Positions 23,431 to 33,030 of a DNA stretch of 50,311 bases are shown piece by piece. A program made the position numbers and the translations under genes. How positions within the stretch are numbered: the first letter of the stretch is position 1; each line of letters starts with the position of its first letter. The notes under the pieces were generated by a model. That model was given only the letters and a program-made list of their open reading frames with translations, searched no databases and was not told the origin of the DNA. This DNA is from Bacteroidales bacterium (lineage in GTDB: Bacteria > Bacteroidota > Bacteroidia > Bacteroidales > F082): contig JASBYY010000018.1 in assembly GCA_029983675.1 (NCBI GenBank), positions 1 through 50,311 of the forward strand. The letters run 5' to 3'.

Positions 23431-25044
23431 TCAAAAGTCCTCCGTTTCTGTCCTCTTCAATTCTTGCATCGCCCGTTTCAAGATGTCGTCCATCGGCTCA
23501 TATATCGGATAAAAACCCTCATCGCCATAGACTTCTCGCGCAATGTAAGCCTTTAGAAGCACGTTGGTTTTCCGACGCGCCACCTCAATTTCGACATCCT
23601 TTCCTTTAAGGCCTTTCGCTTCGGCACGCTTCAGCACCTCATTAAACATCTCGCAGCTCACGGAAAATGAGTTGGTAAACTGCTCGACCGTCTTGTACGT
23701 ATCGAGTTGCGCCCTGTGCCCATCGGCATAATCGAAAGCATATTGGAAAAGGATGCCCGTATTGACAATGCGGGTGAAAAAGTACTCCGTGCTATCATCC
23801 ACCAAGGGCACATACACATCGGGCATGATGCCGCCGCCGCCGTAAACGATTTTCCCTTTTGGGGTGACATATTTCAACGAATCCGCAAAATGAATGCTGT
23901 CTGCATTGAACAGCTCTCCATTTTCAAACCGTTCGAAAGACTCGTACATGTATTTCTCATGGTCTTCATCGAAAGGTTTCTGGATGGAGCGTCCTGTGGG
24001 CGTGTAATAACGCGCAACGGTAAGACGTATGGCGGACTGGTCGCTCAACAGCATCTGTTCCTGCACCAGACCCTTTCCGAAAGAACGGCGGCCGACAATG
24101 ATGCCACAGTCGTTGTCCTGCAAGGCTCCTGCCACAATTTCGCTCGCACTGGCCGATTCACCATCGATAAGCACTGCGACAGGCGTTTTTTCCAACATGC
24201 CTTTTCTACTGGCCTTCATGTAGTTGCGAGGACGGCTGCGACCCTCTGTGTAAACGATGAGACTGCCTTTGGGCAAAAACTCATCGGCGACATCAACAGC
24301 GGCATTCAGATAGCCGCCCGTGTTGCCACGAAGGTCGAAAATAAGTTTTTTCATGCCTTCGCCCCGCAAAGTCTTCATCGCCTTGACAAATTCGCGGTAG
24401 GTGGTTGCGGAAAACTTGCCAAGTTTCAGATAGCCGATTTCATCATCGAGCATATACGCCACATCCACGCTATAGGTTGGAATCACATCGCGCTGTATTG
24501 TAAAATCGAGCAATCTCGGCTCACCGCGTCGCAACACTTTGATGGCTACTTTGGTATTCTTCGGGCCTTTCAACTTACGCATGACCTCCTCATTCTTCAG
24601 CTTGACACCGGCAATGAGCGAATCATCGACATAGATGATGCGGTCGCCAGCCTTGATACCGACATGCTCCGACGGACCGCCCTTGATGGTGTTGACGATG
24701 GTCACGGTGTCCTTTTCGAGGCGGAAAGAAACGCCGATTCCCTCGAAGCTGCCCAGCAAGGGATCATTCATGGCATTGAACTCCGACAACGAAACATACT
24801 GGCTGTGTGGGTCGAGCTTGTCCATCATCGCCACAATGCCAGCCTCCTCGATTTCTTTCCAGTTGACGGTATCGACATATTCGTTCTCGATGCGCGACAT
24901 CACCTCGTCGAAACGGCTTGATTCCGTAGGCAATAAAGACGAACGTCGTGACGTGCGGCCACGACCGATAAGCAATCCCAACAAAATGCCGATGACCAAT
25001 GCCACGGCCAACACGATGGGAAGCGTCTGTCTCTTTTCTTCCAT
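23431..25044 (-). CDS. S41 C-terminal processing peptidase
   Basis: A 537-residue CtpA-type protease. One N-terminal membrane segment (LPIVLAVALVIGILLGLLIG) anchors it with the catalytic part in the periplasm. A PDZ domain covers about 85-170 (GIGVSFRLE, GDRIIYVDD). The S41 core has LRGNTGGYLNAAVDVADEFL, the nucleophile Ser in GESASASEI and the general-base Lys in GRRSFGKGLVQ. Such enzymes trim or degrade envelope proteins from the C-terminus. ATG 25044 (MEEKRQTLP) is preferred over GTG 25053. Not part of a visible operon; 260 bases separate it from fabD. Confidence 0.9.
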   Translation of the reverse strand: MEEKRQTLPIVLAVALVIGILLGLLIGRGRTSRRSSLLPTESSRFDEVMSRIENEYVDTVNWKEIEEAGIVAMMDKLDPHSQYVSLSEFNAMNDPLLGSFEGIGVSFRLEKDTVTIVNTIKGGPSEHVGIKAGDRIIYVDDSLIAGVKLKNEEVMRKLKGPKNTKVAIKVLRRGEPRLLDFTIQRDVIPTYSVDVAYMLDDEIGYLKLGKFSATTYREFVKAMKTLRGEGMKKLIFDLRGNTGGYLNAAVDVADEFLPKGSLIVYTEGRSRPRNYMKASRKGMLEKTPVAVLIDGESASASEIVAGALQDNDCGIIVGRRSFGKGLVQEQMLLSDQSAIRLTVARYYTPTGRSIQKPFDEDHEKYMYESFERFENGELFNADSIHFADSLKYVTPKGKIVYGGGGIMPDVYVPLVDDSTEYFFTRIVNTGILFQYAFDYADGHRAQLDTYKTVEQFTNSFSVSCEMFNEVLKRAEAKGLKGKDVEIEVARRKTNVLLKAYIAREVYGDEGFYPIYEPMDDILKRAMQELKRTETEDF

Positions 25045-25228
25045 GATTGACACCTATTTATTGATACGTTTCACCTCTCCACGCCGATACCATGAAAAGG
25101 ATCGGTATGTCATCCTGCATAAATTGCTGCGCTACTTGCGACATTCGGCTCCGGTCACATCTTTCAGTATGTTTTCTTCCACCTAAGTCCCCGCATCTTG
25201 CCTTTTATGCACTCTTTTACACCCAAGA

Positions 25229-25264
25229 GAGGCTGTGCCAAAAATCGGATTCTGACACACCCTC
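25229..25264. repeat. Imperfect 12-bp inverted repeat
   Basis: GAGGCTGTGCCA (25229-25240) and TGACACACCCTC (25253-25264) pair at 10 of 12 positions. The pair has the look of insertion-sequence ends brought together, or of an imperfect hairpin after fabD. There is no T run on the minus strand to make it a normal terminator. Confidence 0.4.
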
Positions 25265-25306
25265 CTCTTTCTTTTAATGTCCGTCCCGACAACCTGTTAC
25301 ACGCGG

Positions 25307-26188
25307 TTAAACTGTGGCACTCGATGCGTCGAGGTTCTTGTCCACGCGACGGAACAGACCTTGCAGTACGGTTCCCGGTCCCACTTCTACGACGGTGCGC
25401 AACCCGGCTGCCAGCATGTTGTTCATGATCTGTGTCCAAAGGACGGGTGCCGTCAGCTGGGATATGAGGTTTTTCTTGATGATCTCGGGATCGGTGACCG
25501 ACTGTCCCGTCACATTCTGATAAACAGGACAAATGCCCACATTGAACTTGGTCTCGCTGATGGCTTCGGCCAGTTCAACACGTGCAGGCTCCATGAGCGG
25601 GCTATGGAATGCGCCGCCGACGCTAAGCTGCAATGCACGTTTGGCACCTGCCTCACGCAGTTTTTCACAGGCCTTCTCCACGCCTTTCAGCGAACCCGAA
25701 ATCACCAATTGTCCGGGGCTGTTATAGTTGGCGGGGACGACCACCTCGTCATTAATAGACGCACATGCGTTCTCTACAACGGCATCTTCTAAGCCAAGTA
25801 TGGCCGCCATTGTGCCCGGATTGGCTTCACAAGCCTTTTGCATGGCCATGGCGCGTTTCGACACCAATCGCAAACCGTCTTCAAAACTCATGACCTTGCT
25901 GGCCACTAAAGCCGAAAACTCGCCCAAAGAGTGACCCGCAACCATATTGGGCTGGAAGTCCTCTAACAACGAAGCCAAAATGACGGAATGAAGGAATACG
26001 GCGGGTTGCGTCACTTTGGTCTGACGCAGGTCTTCTTCAGTTCCATCAAACATAATATCGGTGATCTTGAATTTCAAGATGCTGTTAGCCTTATTGAATA
26101 AATCTCGTGCTTTGGCCGACTTGTCGAACAAGTCCTTGCCCATGCCTGGAAATTGTGCTCCCTGTCCGGGAAAAACATAAGCCTTCAT
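25307..26188 (-). CDS. fabD: Malonyl-CoA:ACP transacylase
   Basis: A 293-residue cytoplasmic acyltransferase. It moves the malonyl group from CoA to acyl carrier protein at the start of fatty-acid synthesis. The N-terminal FPGQGAQFPGMG is typical. The nucleophile is Ser87 in GHSLGE, and the catalytic His is in GGAFHSPLM. The length is normal. It sits 125 bases after folE on the same strand. No other fab gene is nearby. Confidence 0.95.
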   Translation of the reverse strand: MKAYVFPGQGAQFPGMGKDLFDKSAKARDLFNKANSILKFKITDIMFDGTEEDLRQTKVTQPAVFLHSVILASLLEDFQPNMVAGHSLGEFSALVASKVMSFEDGLRLVSKRAMAMQKACEANPGTMAAILGLEDAVVENACASINDEVVVPANYNSPGQLVISGSLKGVEKACEKLREAGAKRALQLSVGGAFHSPLMEPARVELAEAISETKFNVGICPVYQNVTGQSVTDPEIIKKNLISQLTAPVLWTQIMNNMLAAGLRTVVEVGPGTVLQGLFRRVDKNLDASSATV

Positions 26189-26312
26189 ATAAATCTATTT
26201 GATAATAAAATATTGATTCTAAATCTCTGTCTCTAAAAAGTATTTGTCAATTACGGATGTTACATCCAGCCGCCCAATGGCAGTATCTGCGGCATTGCCA
26301 ACAGCTTCGCCC

Positions 26313-26936
26313 TTAATGGAGGTTGGCGCTTATCAGTTGGAAAAACTCTGCCCGTGTCGTCTCTCTTTCGAAAGCACCGATAAAATCGCTGGTGGTGGTG
26401 ACTGAATTTTGTTTCTGCACGCCACGCATCGACATGCAAAGATGCCGTGCCTCGATGACGACCGCCACGCCCAACGGGTGCAAGGCTTCCTGTATGGCGT
26501 CCTTGATTTGCGTGGTGAGGCGTTCCTGCACTTGCAGACGGCGCGAATAAGCCTCAACAACCCTTGCTATTTTGCTCAGTCCCGTGATATAGCCGTTTGG
26601 GATGTAGCCCACATGTGCTTTCCCGATGATAGGGATCAGGTGGTGCTCACACAAGGAGTAAATCTCAATATCCTTGACAATCACCATCTGGCGGTAGTCC
26701 TCCTTGAAGCGTGCCGACAACAACATCTCCATCGGATCCTGATGGTAGCCTTGAGTCAGATACTGCATGGATTTCGCCACGCGAAGCGGTGTCTTTTGCA
26801 AACCCTCGCGATTCACGTCCTCACCCAGAAGTTCAAGTATCACCTTATAATGTGACTCTAATTTTTCGAGCTTCTCGGGATCATACTTCTCGATAGCTGC
26901 ATACCCAAGTGGCTCTTTCAATTCTTCTTCATTCAT
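26313..26936 (-). CDS. folE: GTP cyclohydrolase I
   Basis: A 207-residue enzyme that converts GTP to 7,8-dihydroneopterin triphosphate, the first step of folate synthesis. Zinc-ligand motifs are IYSLCEHHLIPI and ARHLCMSMRGVQKQ; TTTSDFIGAF is the family end. The start MNEEELKEP at 26936 is preferred; the frame open to 27029 overlaps the bactofilin gene and is unrelated to the family. It is separated from the bactofilin gene by 16 bases and probably shares its message. Confidence 0.94.
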   Translation of the reverse strand: MNEEELKEPLGYAAIEKYDPEKLEKLESHYKVILELLGEDVNREGLQKTPLRVAKSMQYLTQGYHQDPMEMLLSARFKEDYRQMVIVKDIEIYSLCEHHLIPIIGKAHVGYIPNGYITGLSKIARVVEAYSRRLQVQERLTTQIKDAIQEALHPLGVAVVIEARHLCMSMRGVQKQNSVTTTSDFIGAFERETTRAEFFQLISANLH

Positions 26937-26952
26937 TTTCAGCGGAATAGCA

Positions 26953-27318
26953 TCAGACGAGTTTTCTCTTTTCTTCCACAACGGGCTGCACTTGCTCACC
27001 CATGGAGCATTTGCCAGTGAAAACGGCACCCACCTCGATCAGCAACTGTTTGGTGATCAGCTCCACTTCTACTTTCGACGTGGATTTCAGTGCGGTAAGC
27101 TCTTCTGTCCGAACAGTGCCTTTTACCCTTCCAGCAATTTCCGCCTGCTTGCAAGTGATATTGCCTTCGATAATTCCTGTTTGACCAACAATGGCCTTGC
27201 CATTCGTCTTCAACGATCCGATGAGACGACCTTCTATTCTGATGTCTCCGCTGGAATCGATGTCGCCTTTAAAGACGGAACCGTTGCCTAACAGATTGTT
27301 TACTGTAGTTGTATCCAT
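26953..27318 (-). CDS. Bactofilin (polymer-forming cytoskeletal protein)
   Basis: A 121-residue bactofilin. The right-handed beta-helix core shows the repeating short-strand pattern GSVFKGDIDSSGDIRIEGRL, IGSLKTNGKAIVGQTGIIEG and ITCKQAEIAGRVKGTV. Bactofilins form filaments at the inner membrane and serve in cell shape and envelope placement. The ATG at 27318 (MDTTTVNNLLG) avoids overlap with porW; a start at 27399 would overlap that gene by 56 bases and add 27 unrelated residues. It lies between porW and folE in the same direction. Confidence 0.88.
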   Translation of the reverse strand: MDTTTVNNLLGNGSVFKGDIDSSGDIRIEGRLIGSLKTNGKAIVGQTGIIEGNITCKQAEIAGRVKGTVRTEELTALKSTSKVEVELITKQLLIEVGAVFTGKCSMGEQVQPVVEEKRKLV

Positions 27319-27343
27319 AGATTCGTGATTTTGTGTGTTTTGA

Positions 27344-30043
27344 TCATTTACTTTCGTGTTCCCAGAATCTTCTGTATGTGTCCAAATCTTTTTCATCATA
27401 GAATATGGGATAGTTTTCTCGCGAAATCGGCAATACCGAATAATCGTTCTGATTCATACCGCCGAAAATATAGTCTGTCAAGAACATCGAGGTGACGTAG
27501 TCTTTTGCCTCCTGCACATTCTTGAACAGGCTTATCGATACCATGCCGCGTTCCGTGTCGAGCATCACATTGCGTATTTCGAACGTCTTGAGGCGGTGTT
27601 CTTTTTTGTTGAAGTCGCTGATTCTGACTTTCAACGGATCGATGCGCACCTGTTTTGTATTGCAGACAATCATCACAAGATATTCCGTATCAGCCTTATA
27701 AGTGTATGGAGATTCTTTTCCGGATTCGGTTTTCTCGCCTTCCTCAGGCGCCACCTTGGTCAAATCCATTCCCAAACCATAATCCTTGTTGACTGCTTGC
27801 AAGATTTCGAGGGTGTAGGGCTTCACACTGCTATTGGGATAGGTTTGCACCAAATCAAGAAGCTGCGCCGCCATGACATCCACCGTTTCAAGGCGGCCGG
27901 TGGACAAGGCGTTGAGCAAAGCAAAGCGTGGCAACAAAGCTGTGTCCAACTCAAAAGTGCGCATGGCTTGCTCCACATTCGACTTCACCCTGTAATACTG
28001 GCCTTTCTGATAGGCTTCGTATGTCTTTGAGTAGAAATCGGAGGCGGCATGTTCCTGGGCCTCTAATTTCACAAAGAACTCCGGATCAAGGATAAACTGC
28101 GCATAACTTGACTCGGGATAATTGGCGAGGATCTGAGTTTTGTATTCGTTAGCCTTTTCGGTATTGTTGTTTTCCTTGTACATCCTGTAAAGGGCATACC
28201 AACTTGGCAGCTCATTTTCATTACCAGGATAGCGTGTGACTAACGATTCGTACGACTCGATGGAACGCGGATAATCGGAGAGCTTGTCCATGTAAATAAA
28301 GCCGATGTTGTACAGTCCGGTGGCAATCTGTTCGTGGCAAACTGCTTTTTGCTCTTCGGTAAAAGGCAAGTCGGTCATATAGTAGCCCCTTTCGTGGTTG
28401 GTATAGGACTTCACTGAATCGTTTTGCATTTTTATTCCTTCTTCCTGACCCACATCGCCCCCATTTTCGGCAATCGCCTGGGAGATACTGCGCTTGTCGT
28501 TGATGCGCCAGTTATCTTCGAGCTTACGCATACCCCATTTTTTGGTAAACTCAGTATAACCTCGACTCAAGGTCGCCTGATTGTAGAAATACCATGCTCC
28601 TTCACCACCGCCTTTGTCAAAAGTATTAGCAGTGCTCTCACCTACTGCCGACCCCATCATGGCAAGTTGCTCCTCGTATTGGCGTTGTTCTTCCTGAAGA
28701 CGTTCCTGTTCGATGACATTGGCAATAATCTTGTCGATGAAGGCATTTCGGGTTACCGAATCCATAGCAGCCACACGCAGCAAACTGTCTTGATCGCGAA
28801 CGGATGTCAAGTGCATCACCAGCTCATTGAGCGTCTGCGAAATATTCATGATACTATCGTAACCCACAAAAGTTTCCTTGGTATAGGCGCTCACGGCGGT
28901 ATCGTAATAGGCTTGGGCGAGTTCGTATTGGTTACGGTCGAAAAGTATGGTGGCGACTTTCAACGACGCCATGCCTCTTTGAATGGCATTGTTTTTGGCC
29001 GCGGCCACCGACTCTCTATAAAAAAGAATGGCTTTCTCCACATCGCCTTCCCTCATGGCAAGATTAGCCATGGCAAAACATATGCGGTCGTGGTACTCTT
29101 CATTCTTCGTATCCTTGAACATTTTGTTCAGCATCTTGTAAAGCGCACCGGCGTTATCGGCCGATCCTACTTTCGCCATGTTCATCCTCGACTCAAAAGC
29201 CATCTCGTAAACAGGACTCCGCTTAATCACTTTACGGAACTGCTCGGTGGCACGCTGGTCGTCACCCTGCTGCATATAAATCTGTCCAAGTATAAACATG
29301 GCCCGGGTGCGCAAGTCGCGGTCGTTATTTTCCAAAAGTCCGTTTTTGATGTATTTTGCCGCATTGTTATAATCCTTCACGGCAATATAATAGTCGGCGA
29401 TGGTAAAGTCCAGATTGCGCAACAACTCCTTTGGCAACTTGCTGACCCCCGAAGTCCTGCTCATCAATTGTTCGATGAGGGCTACCGCCTTGGGGTACTG
29501 CTCGGTCTGGATGTATGTCTTAATGAGCCACATGTTGGCGACATAGGCGATGTTGTTGTAGCTGTATTCATTGGCGACAAAATCAAAGGTACGGGCGGCC
29601 GGGATGTAATCGTGCTTGTAAAAATGCGCTTTGCCCATCACAAGGTAGGCGTCATCGATCCATTTAACGCGTTCCTTGCGACCGAAACGCATAGAGTGTT
29701 TCTGCACGCATATCGAAGTCTTTTCGAGTGCGCGGTCCATCTTGGCATTCAAGGCCATGCCTTCGGCCTTGGTACCATAATTGTTGACACGCAACACCTG
29801 AGAATAGTCATCCTTTACGCTCTTTCTGAGCTGTTCGTCGCCCTCCTTCAAACTCCGTTCGCCATTCCAGTAGATATTGTAATGGCTTGTCAGGTTGTGA
29901 TAGGCGCGACGTGTAATGGTATTCTTTTTCGTCGAGCAGCCCAAGGCCAGCAGCATGAGTAACATGCAGCCGACAAATAATGGGATTCTATGATTGTTTT
30001 TCAGCACTTCGTTGTCATTTAAGCAATAACTGATTTCAAGCAC
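27344..30043 (-). CDS. porW: T9SS lipoprotein PorW/SprE
   Basis: An 899-residue TPR-rich lipoprotein. The signal peptide ends in LLALGC, followed by STKKNTITRRAYHNLTSHYNIYWNGE, a pattern (shown partly: RRAYHNLTSHYNIYWNGE) characteristic of PorW in Porphyromonas and SprE in Flavobacterium. At least four TPR-like helical repeats lie between about 130 and 460, with more in the C-terminal half. PorW is an outer-membrane part of the type IX secretion system needed for cargo export. The start is GTG 30043, two bases after the kinase-like gene's stop. It is the machine that would export the T9SS cargo proteins coded elsewhere in this window. Confidence 0.83.
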   Translation of the reverse strand: MLEISYCLNDNEVLKNNHRIPLFVGCMLLMLLALGCSTKKNTITRRAYHNLTSHYNIYWNGERSLKEGDEQLRKSVKDDYSQVLRVNNYGTKAEGMALNAKMDRALEKTSICVQKHSMRFGRKERVKWIDDAYLVMGKAHFYKHDYIPAARTFDFVANEYSYNNIAYVANMWLIKTYIQTEQYPKAVALIEQLMSRTSGVSKLPKELLRNLDFTIADYYIAVKDYNNAAKYIKNGLLENNDRDLRTRAMFILGQIYMQQGDDQRATEQFRKVIKRSPVYEMAFESRMNMAKVGSADNAGALYKMLNKMFKDTKNEEYHDRICFAMANLAMREGDVEKAILFYRESVAAAKNNAIQRGMASLKVATILFDRNQYELAQAYYDTAVSAYTKETFVGYDSIMNISQTLNELVMHLTSVRDQDSLLRVAAMDSVTRNAFIDKIIANVIEQERLQEEQRQYEEQLAMMGSAVGESTANTFDKGGGEGAWYFYNQATLSRGYTEFTKKWGMRKLEDNWRINDKRSISQAIAENGGDVGQEEGIKMQNDSVKSYTNHERGYYMTDLPFTEEQKAVCHEQIATGLYNIGFIYMDKLSDYPRSIESYESLVTRYPGNENELPSWYALYRMYKENNNTEKANEYKTQILANYPESSYAQFILDPEFFVKLEAQEHAASDFYSKTYEAYQKGQYYRVKSNVEQAMRTFELDTALLPRFALLNALSTGRLETVDVMAAQLLDLVQTYPNSSVKPYTLEILQAVNKDYGLGMDLTKVAPEEGEKTESGKESPYTYKADTEYLVMIVCNTKQVRIDPLKVRISDFNKKEHRLKTFEIRNVMLDTERGMVSISLFKNVQEAKDYVTSMFLTDYIFGGMNQNDYSVLPISRENYPIFYDEKDLDTYRRFWEHESK

Positions 30044-30045
30044 AT

Positions 30046-31371
30046 TTATTTTGTCCCTGCCTCATTTTGTTTTGCAAGGTCGTGCCACTGCCGTGCGACG
30101 ACCAAAGCCGCCGTGTCGTCAAATTCGCCCATATCGATTTTCATCTGAAGGGCGAGGCTGTCTTGTGCGTTTCGGAACGTAGAGACCAGCAGCCTGTCAA
30201 AATCACGCTGGCGACTGCTGACAATGGCATTACGCTGCCCGTTGAGTATGGCTTCGGCCTCAGCACGCAAGCTCTCGTTCGCCATAAAAGGTGACAATTG
30301 CTGGCAATAACGCAGGCTGTCATCCGTCCATGAAACGCCAACCGGTTCGGACAAGGAGGTAAGCCTGAACTTTTCGCACAATGAAGGCGTTTCCGCTTGA
30401 ATTTTATCAGCTTCGTAACGGAATTCGACCCGCATACGTTCCTCTTTTTCCTGATCCGCCTTGGCCTTGAACTTGGGCACATAGACGTATGCCAAAGCCC
30501 CAAGAGCACCCAGTACGATAAGAACGAGGAATATTTTCAGCACGGAATGTCCTTTGGTGATAGCCGATCTCAATTCAGAAATCGTGTCAAAACGCTGCTC
30601 GCGTGAAAACTGGGTAGCGTGGGTGGCAACACTGTCGAATTTCCGCGAAATATTCCTTTCGCCGATGAACTCCATAATCTTACCCAAAGAGAAAACATCG
30701 GATCGACCGTCGGGATCCTCTCCTTTGATGACTTCCGGTGCATTAAACTCCATTTCCTTCACCATAAGGTCACGGTCTTTGCTGAAGTCCATCTCAGCCA
30801 TACCGATATCGATGATTTTGGCCCGCATGTCTCCGGACGTGACCAAAATGTTCTCTGGCATCAGGTTGCAATGGTAAACACCACGCTGGTGCATGTGTTG
30901 AAGGGCATCACAAATCTCAAGCAAAACAGACTTTATCTGTTTCTCGGTAATGGTGCCAACACGCACATGTTCTGCCAAAGTGACACCATCAACATATTCA
31001 AAGATAATGCAATCACCTAATCCTTTGATCGTTACAAAGTCTATCGCCCGACGTATGTATTTATTTTCAAGCTGAATTGTAGCTTCATATTCCTGACACA
31101 ACGCAGCACGGCGGACGTTATCCTTAGCAAAGGCAGCCTTCAGTGTCTTGATAATGACCTTTTTGCCATTGTATTGAGCCGTAAACAACCGACACCATCC
31201 GTATTGCGAAGCATAAAAGGGTCGAATATCTTCGTATTCCTTCGAACTGATGAGGTTTTCCTCCGCATTCGTTCCGACAGCAGCTTTTTGGCCTGCATTT
31301 GAATCCGTTTCCCGAATGAAGTTATCGTCCTTTTCAGGAGCCATGTCTGAGAAATTAGTATCTGACATCAT
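30046..31371 (-). CDS. Membrane-anchored pseudokinase
   Basis: A 441-residue protein. Residues about 45-270 form a protein-kinase fold: the ATP-site Lys75 (KVIIKTLK) is kept, but the HRD loop is HCN (167-169), so the catalytic Asp is Asn169, and the following Lys is Met171. DFG is DIG (188-190); APE (211-213) is intact. One membrane segment follows (about 278-298), then a periplasmic coiled or helical region. Loss of the catalytic Asp argues for a binding or scaffold role rather than phosphorylation. It lies directly before porW and probably shares its promoter, which hints at a T9SS or envelope role. Confidence 0.8.
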   Translation of the reverse strand: MMSDTNFSDMAPEKDDNFIRETDSNAGQKAAVGTNAEENLISSKEYEDIRPFYASQYGWCRLFTAQYNGKKVIIKTLKAAFAKDNVRRAALCQEYEATIQLENKYIRRAIDFVTIKGLGDCIIFEYVDGVTLAEHVRVGTITEKQIKSVLLEICDALQHMHQRGVYHCNLMPENILVTSGDMRAKIIDIGMAEMDFSKDRDLMVKEMEFNAPEVIKGEDPDGRSDVFSLGKIMEFIGERNISRKFDSVATHATQFSREQRFDTISELRSAITKGHSVLKIFLVLIVLGALGALAYVYVPKFKAKADQEKEERMRVEFRYEADKIQAETPSLCEKFRLTSLSEPVGVSWTDDSLRYCQQLSPFMANESLRAEAEAILNGQRNAIVSSRQRDFDRLLVSTFRNAQDSLALQMKIDMGEFDDTAALVVARQWHDLAKQNEAGTK

Positions 31372-31385
31372 AATGGAATTTGGGG

Positions 31386-31393
31386 CAAAAATA
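31386..31393 (-). promoter_or_regulatory. -7 box (TATTTTTG) of the pseudokinase-porW operon
   Basis: On the minus strand TATTTTTG ends 15 bases before the pseudokinase ATG, predicting a leader of under ten bases. Confidence 0.6.
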
Positions 31394-31559
31394 GTTAAAT
31401 TTCCGGAATGAACCTATATGTTGACACAAGAACTAAAAAAAAACGTCCCGACTAACCAACGGCCATAGAAGCAGTCGTTTCCGATAGCGTAACGGGAAAC
31501 GTACAATACCGGCATTTGGCAAAAAAAACGTATTTTAGCAGCCTCAAAATGTCATTGCC

Positions 31560-32006
31560 ATGAAAAGATTCGGGTTGATAGTATTATTCATTTCGCTCAT
31601 TATAAGCGGAATAGCCCAAAACAAGGGGTCGCTGACCGTGGATCAGGACAACCGCATTAATACACTGATGACCAAGCAAGCCGAGTTATTCGCCCTTGAC
31701 AATACTTCGGAGGGTTACAGAGTGCAGATTTTCATGGAAATCGGAAACGACGCCGTCACCCATGCCTATTCGGTAAAACAGAAGTTTGAAGATGCCCATC
31801 CTGACATTCCTGTTTACCTCACCTACGACCAGCCCTACTACCGGCTGCGTGTGGGTGATTTTCGCAACCGTGTGGAAGCCGAAAAATGTCTGTATCTGAT
31901 CAAGCAGACCTATAGTGAGGCCTTTGTCACCGCCGACCTCATCTTTCCTCCGCAATTCAAGAGTTCTTCAGCGCAAAATGCCGATGCGGAAGAACAAGGC
32001 GACTAA
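31560..32006 (+). CDS. Exported SPOR-domain protein
   Basis: A 148-residue protein with a signal peptide (MKRFGLIVLFISLIISGIAQ) and one SPOR-like domain (GYRVQIFMEIGNDAVTHA, YYRLRVGDFRNRVEAEKCL). SPOR domains bind denuded peptidoglycan, often at the division site, so periplasmic peptidoglycan binding is likely. The C-terminal tail is short and polar. The start at 31560 is 20 bases after a TATTTTAG sequence that may be the promoter box. It is convergent with the 2-hydroxyacid dehydrogenase gene. Confidence 0.82.
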   Translation: MKRFGLIVLFISLIISGIAQNKGSLTVDQDNRINTLMTKQAELFALDNTSEGYRVQIFMEIGNDAVTHAYSVKQKFEDAHPDIPVYLTYDQPYYRLRVGDFRNRVEAEKCLYLIKQTYSEAFVTADLIFPPQFKSSSAQNADAEEQGD

Positions 32007-32073
32007 CGCCACGTCTGTTTTAGCCCTGCATCCTATAGTATTTACATCCATCGGCTGCAAGTCCAGAATGGAT

Positions 32074-32994
32074 TTATCGCAGCCATTTTTCGACATTGTC
32101 CACCACAATGCCCAAGCGCTGCACAAAAGCCTCTTCGGTGGCAAATCCGATATGCGGCAACATGATCAGATTGGGCGCATCCAACAACGGATGATCGTTT
32201 TGCAAAGGAGGCTCCTTACTGTAAACATCGGTGGCGGCACCGGCTATCACTCTTTTTTTCAGTGCATCGGCAAGATCCTGTTCATTCACAACCGGACCGC
32301 GAGCGGTGTTGATGAGGATGGCAGAAGGCTTCATTATCGCCAAATCGTCGGCTGTGATAAAGTCCTTCGTCTCTCTATTCAGGGCGATATGCACCGTAAC
32401 AATATCTGACTGACGCAACAACGCCGCCTTATCGACGAAAGAAACGCCAGGGATGTTTTTGGGAGTGCGGTTCCAAGCCAGTACTTTGCAGCCGAAAACG
32501 CTTAACAGCTGCGCCACACGTTGCCCGATATTGCCCATGCCGATAATACCCACCGTCTTACCTCCAATCTCACGTCCCGGCATGATGCCCTTGACGTTAC
32601 AACCACGTGTGATTTTTTCATTTTCAATAACTTTACGATATACGTCTATCATCATGGCTAACGCCAACTCAGCAACGGCCTCGGTAGAATATCCAGCGGC
32701 ATTTTTCACCACAATACCTCTGCGGACGCATTCTTCCGTATCAATATGGTCGAGGCCAGTAAAAGCGATAGATAGCATTTTCAGGTCCGGACAAGCATCG
32801 AAAAAGTCCTTGCGAAGCGGCATGTTGCTTTCCACAATGACTTGAGCACCTGCAGCCCGTTGTTTCAGCACCTTAGGATTGTCATCGCGGTCGGAGAACA
32901 CGACTACTTCATGCCCAAGTTGTTTCAATCCGGAACAAGCTGTTTCTATCATGGCCATCGGTAAACCTAAAGGTTCGAGAAATACGATTTTCAT
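32074..32994 (-). CDS. D-2-hydroxyacid dehydrogenase (NAD-dependent)
   Basis: A 306-residue cytoplasmic dehydrogenase of the D-isomer-specific family. The NAD-binding loop is GIIGMGNIG; the active-site set is Arg in INTARGPVV, Glu in DVYSKEPP and His in MLPHIGF. Substrates in the family include lactate, glycerate and 3-phosphoglycerate; the length (no ACT domain) argues against a standard SerA. It lies alone, divergent from the SPT operon, with its own promoter box. Confidence 0.9.
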   Translation of the reverse strand: MKIVFLEPLGLPMAMIETACSGLKQLGHEVVVFSDRDDNPKVLKQRAAGAQVIVESNMPLRKDFFDACPDLKMLSIAFTGLDHIDTEECVRRGIVVKNAAGYSTEAVAELALAMMIDVYRKVIENEKITRGCNVKGIMPGREIGGKTVGIIGMGNIGQRVAQLLSVFGCKVLAWNRTPKNIPGVSFVDKAALLRQSDIVTVHIALNRETKDFITADDLAIMKPSAILINTARGPVVNEQDLADALKKRVIAGAATDVYSKEPPLQNDHPLLDAPNLIMLPHIGFATEEAFVQRLGIVVDNVEKWLR

Positions 32995-33022
32995 GGGATT
33001 TATGTGTTTTTATGTTGAAGCG

Positions 33023-33030
33023 CAAAGGTA
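33023..33030 (-). promoter_or_regulatory. -7 box (TACCTTTG) of the dehydrogenase
   Basis: On the minus strand TACCTTTG fits the consensus and lies 29 bases before the start codon, for a leader of about 22 bases. The stretch 33031-33321 holds nothing else that I can support. Confidence 0.6.

Noticed and set aside
28424..29962. A 512-codon plus-strand frame opposite porW
   Set aside because: It lies wholly within porW, has no domain signs and arises from codon bias of the true gene.
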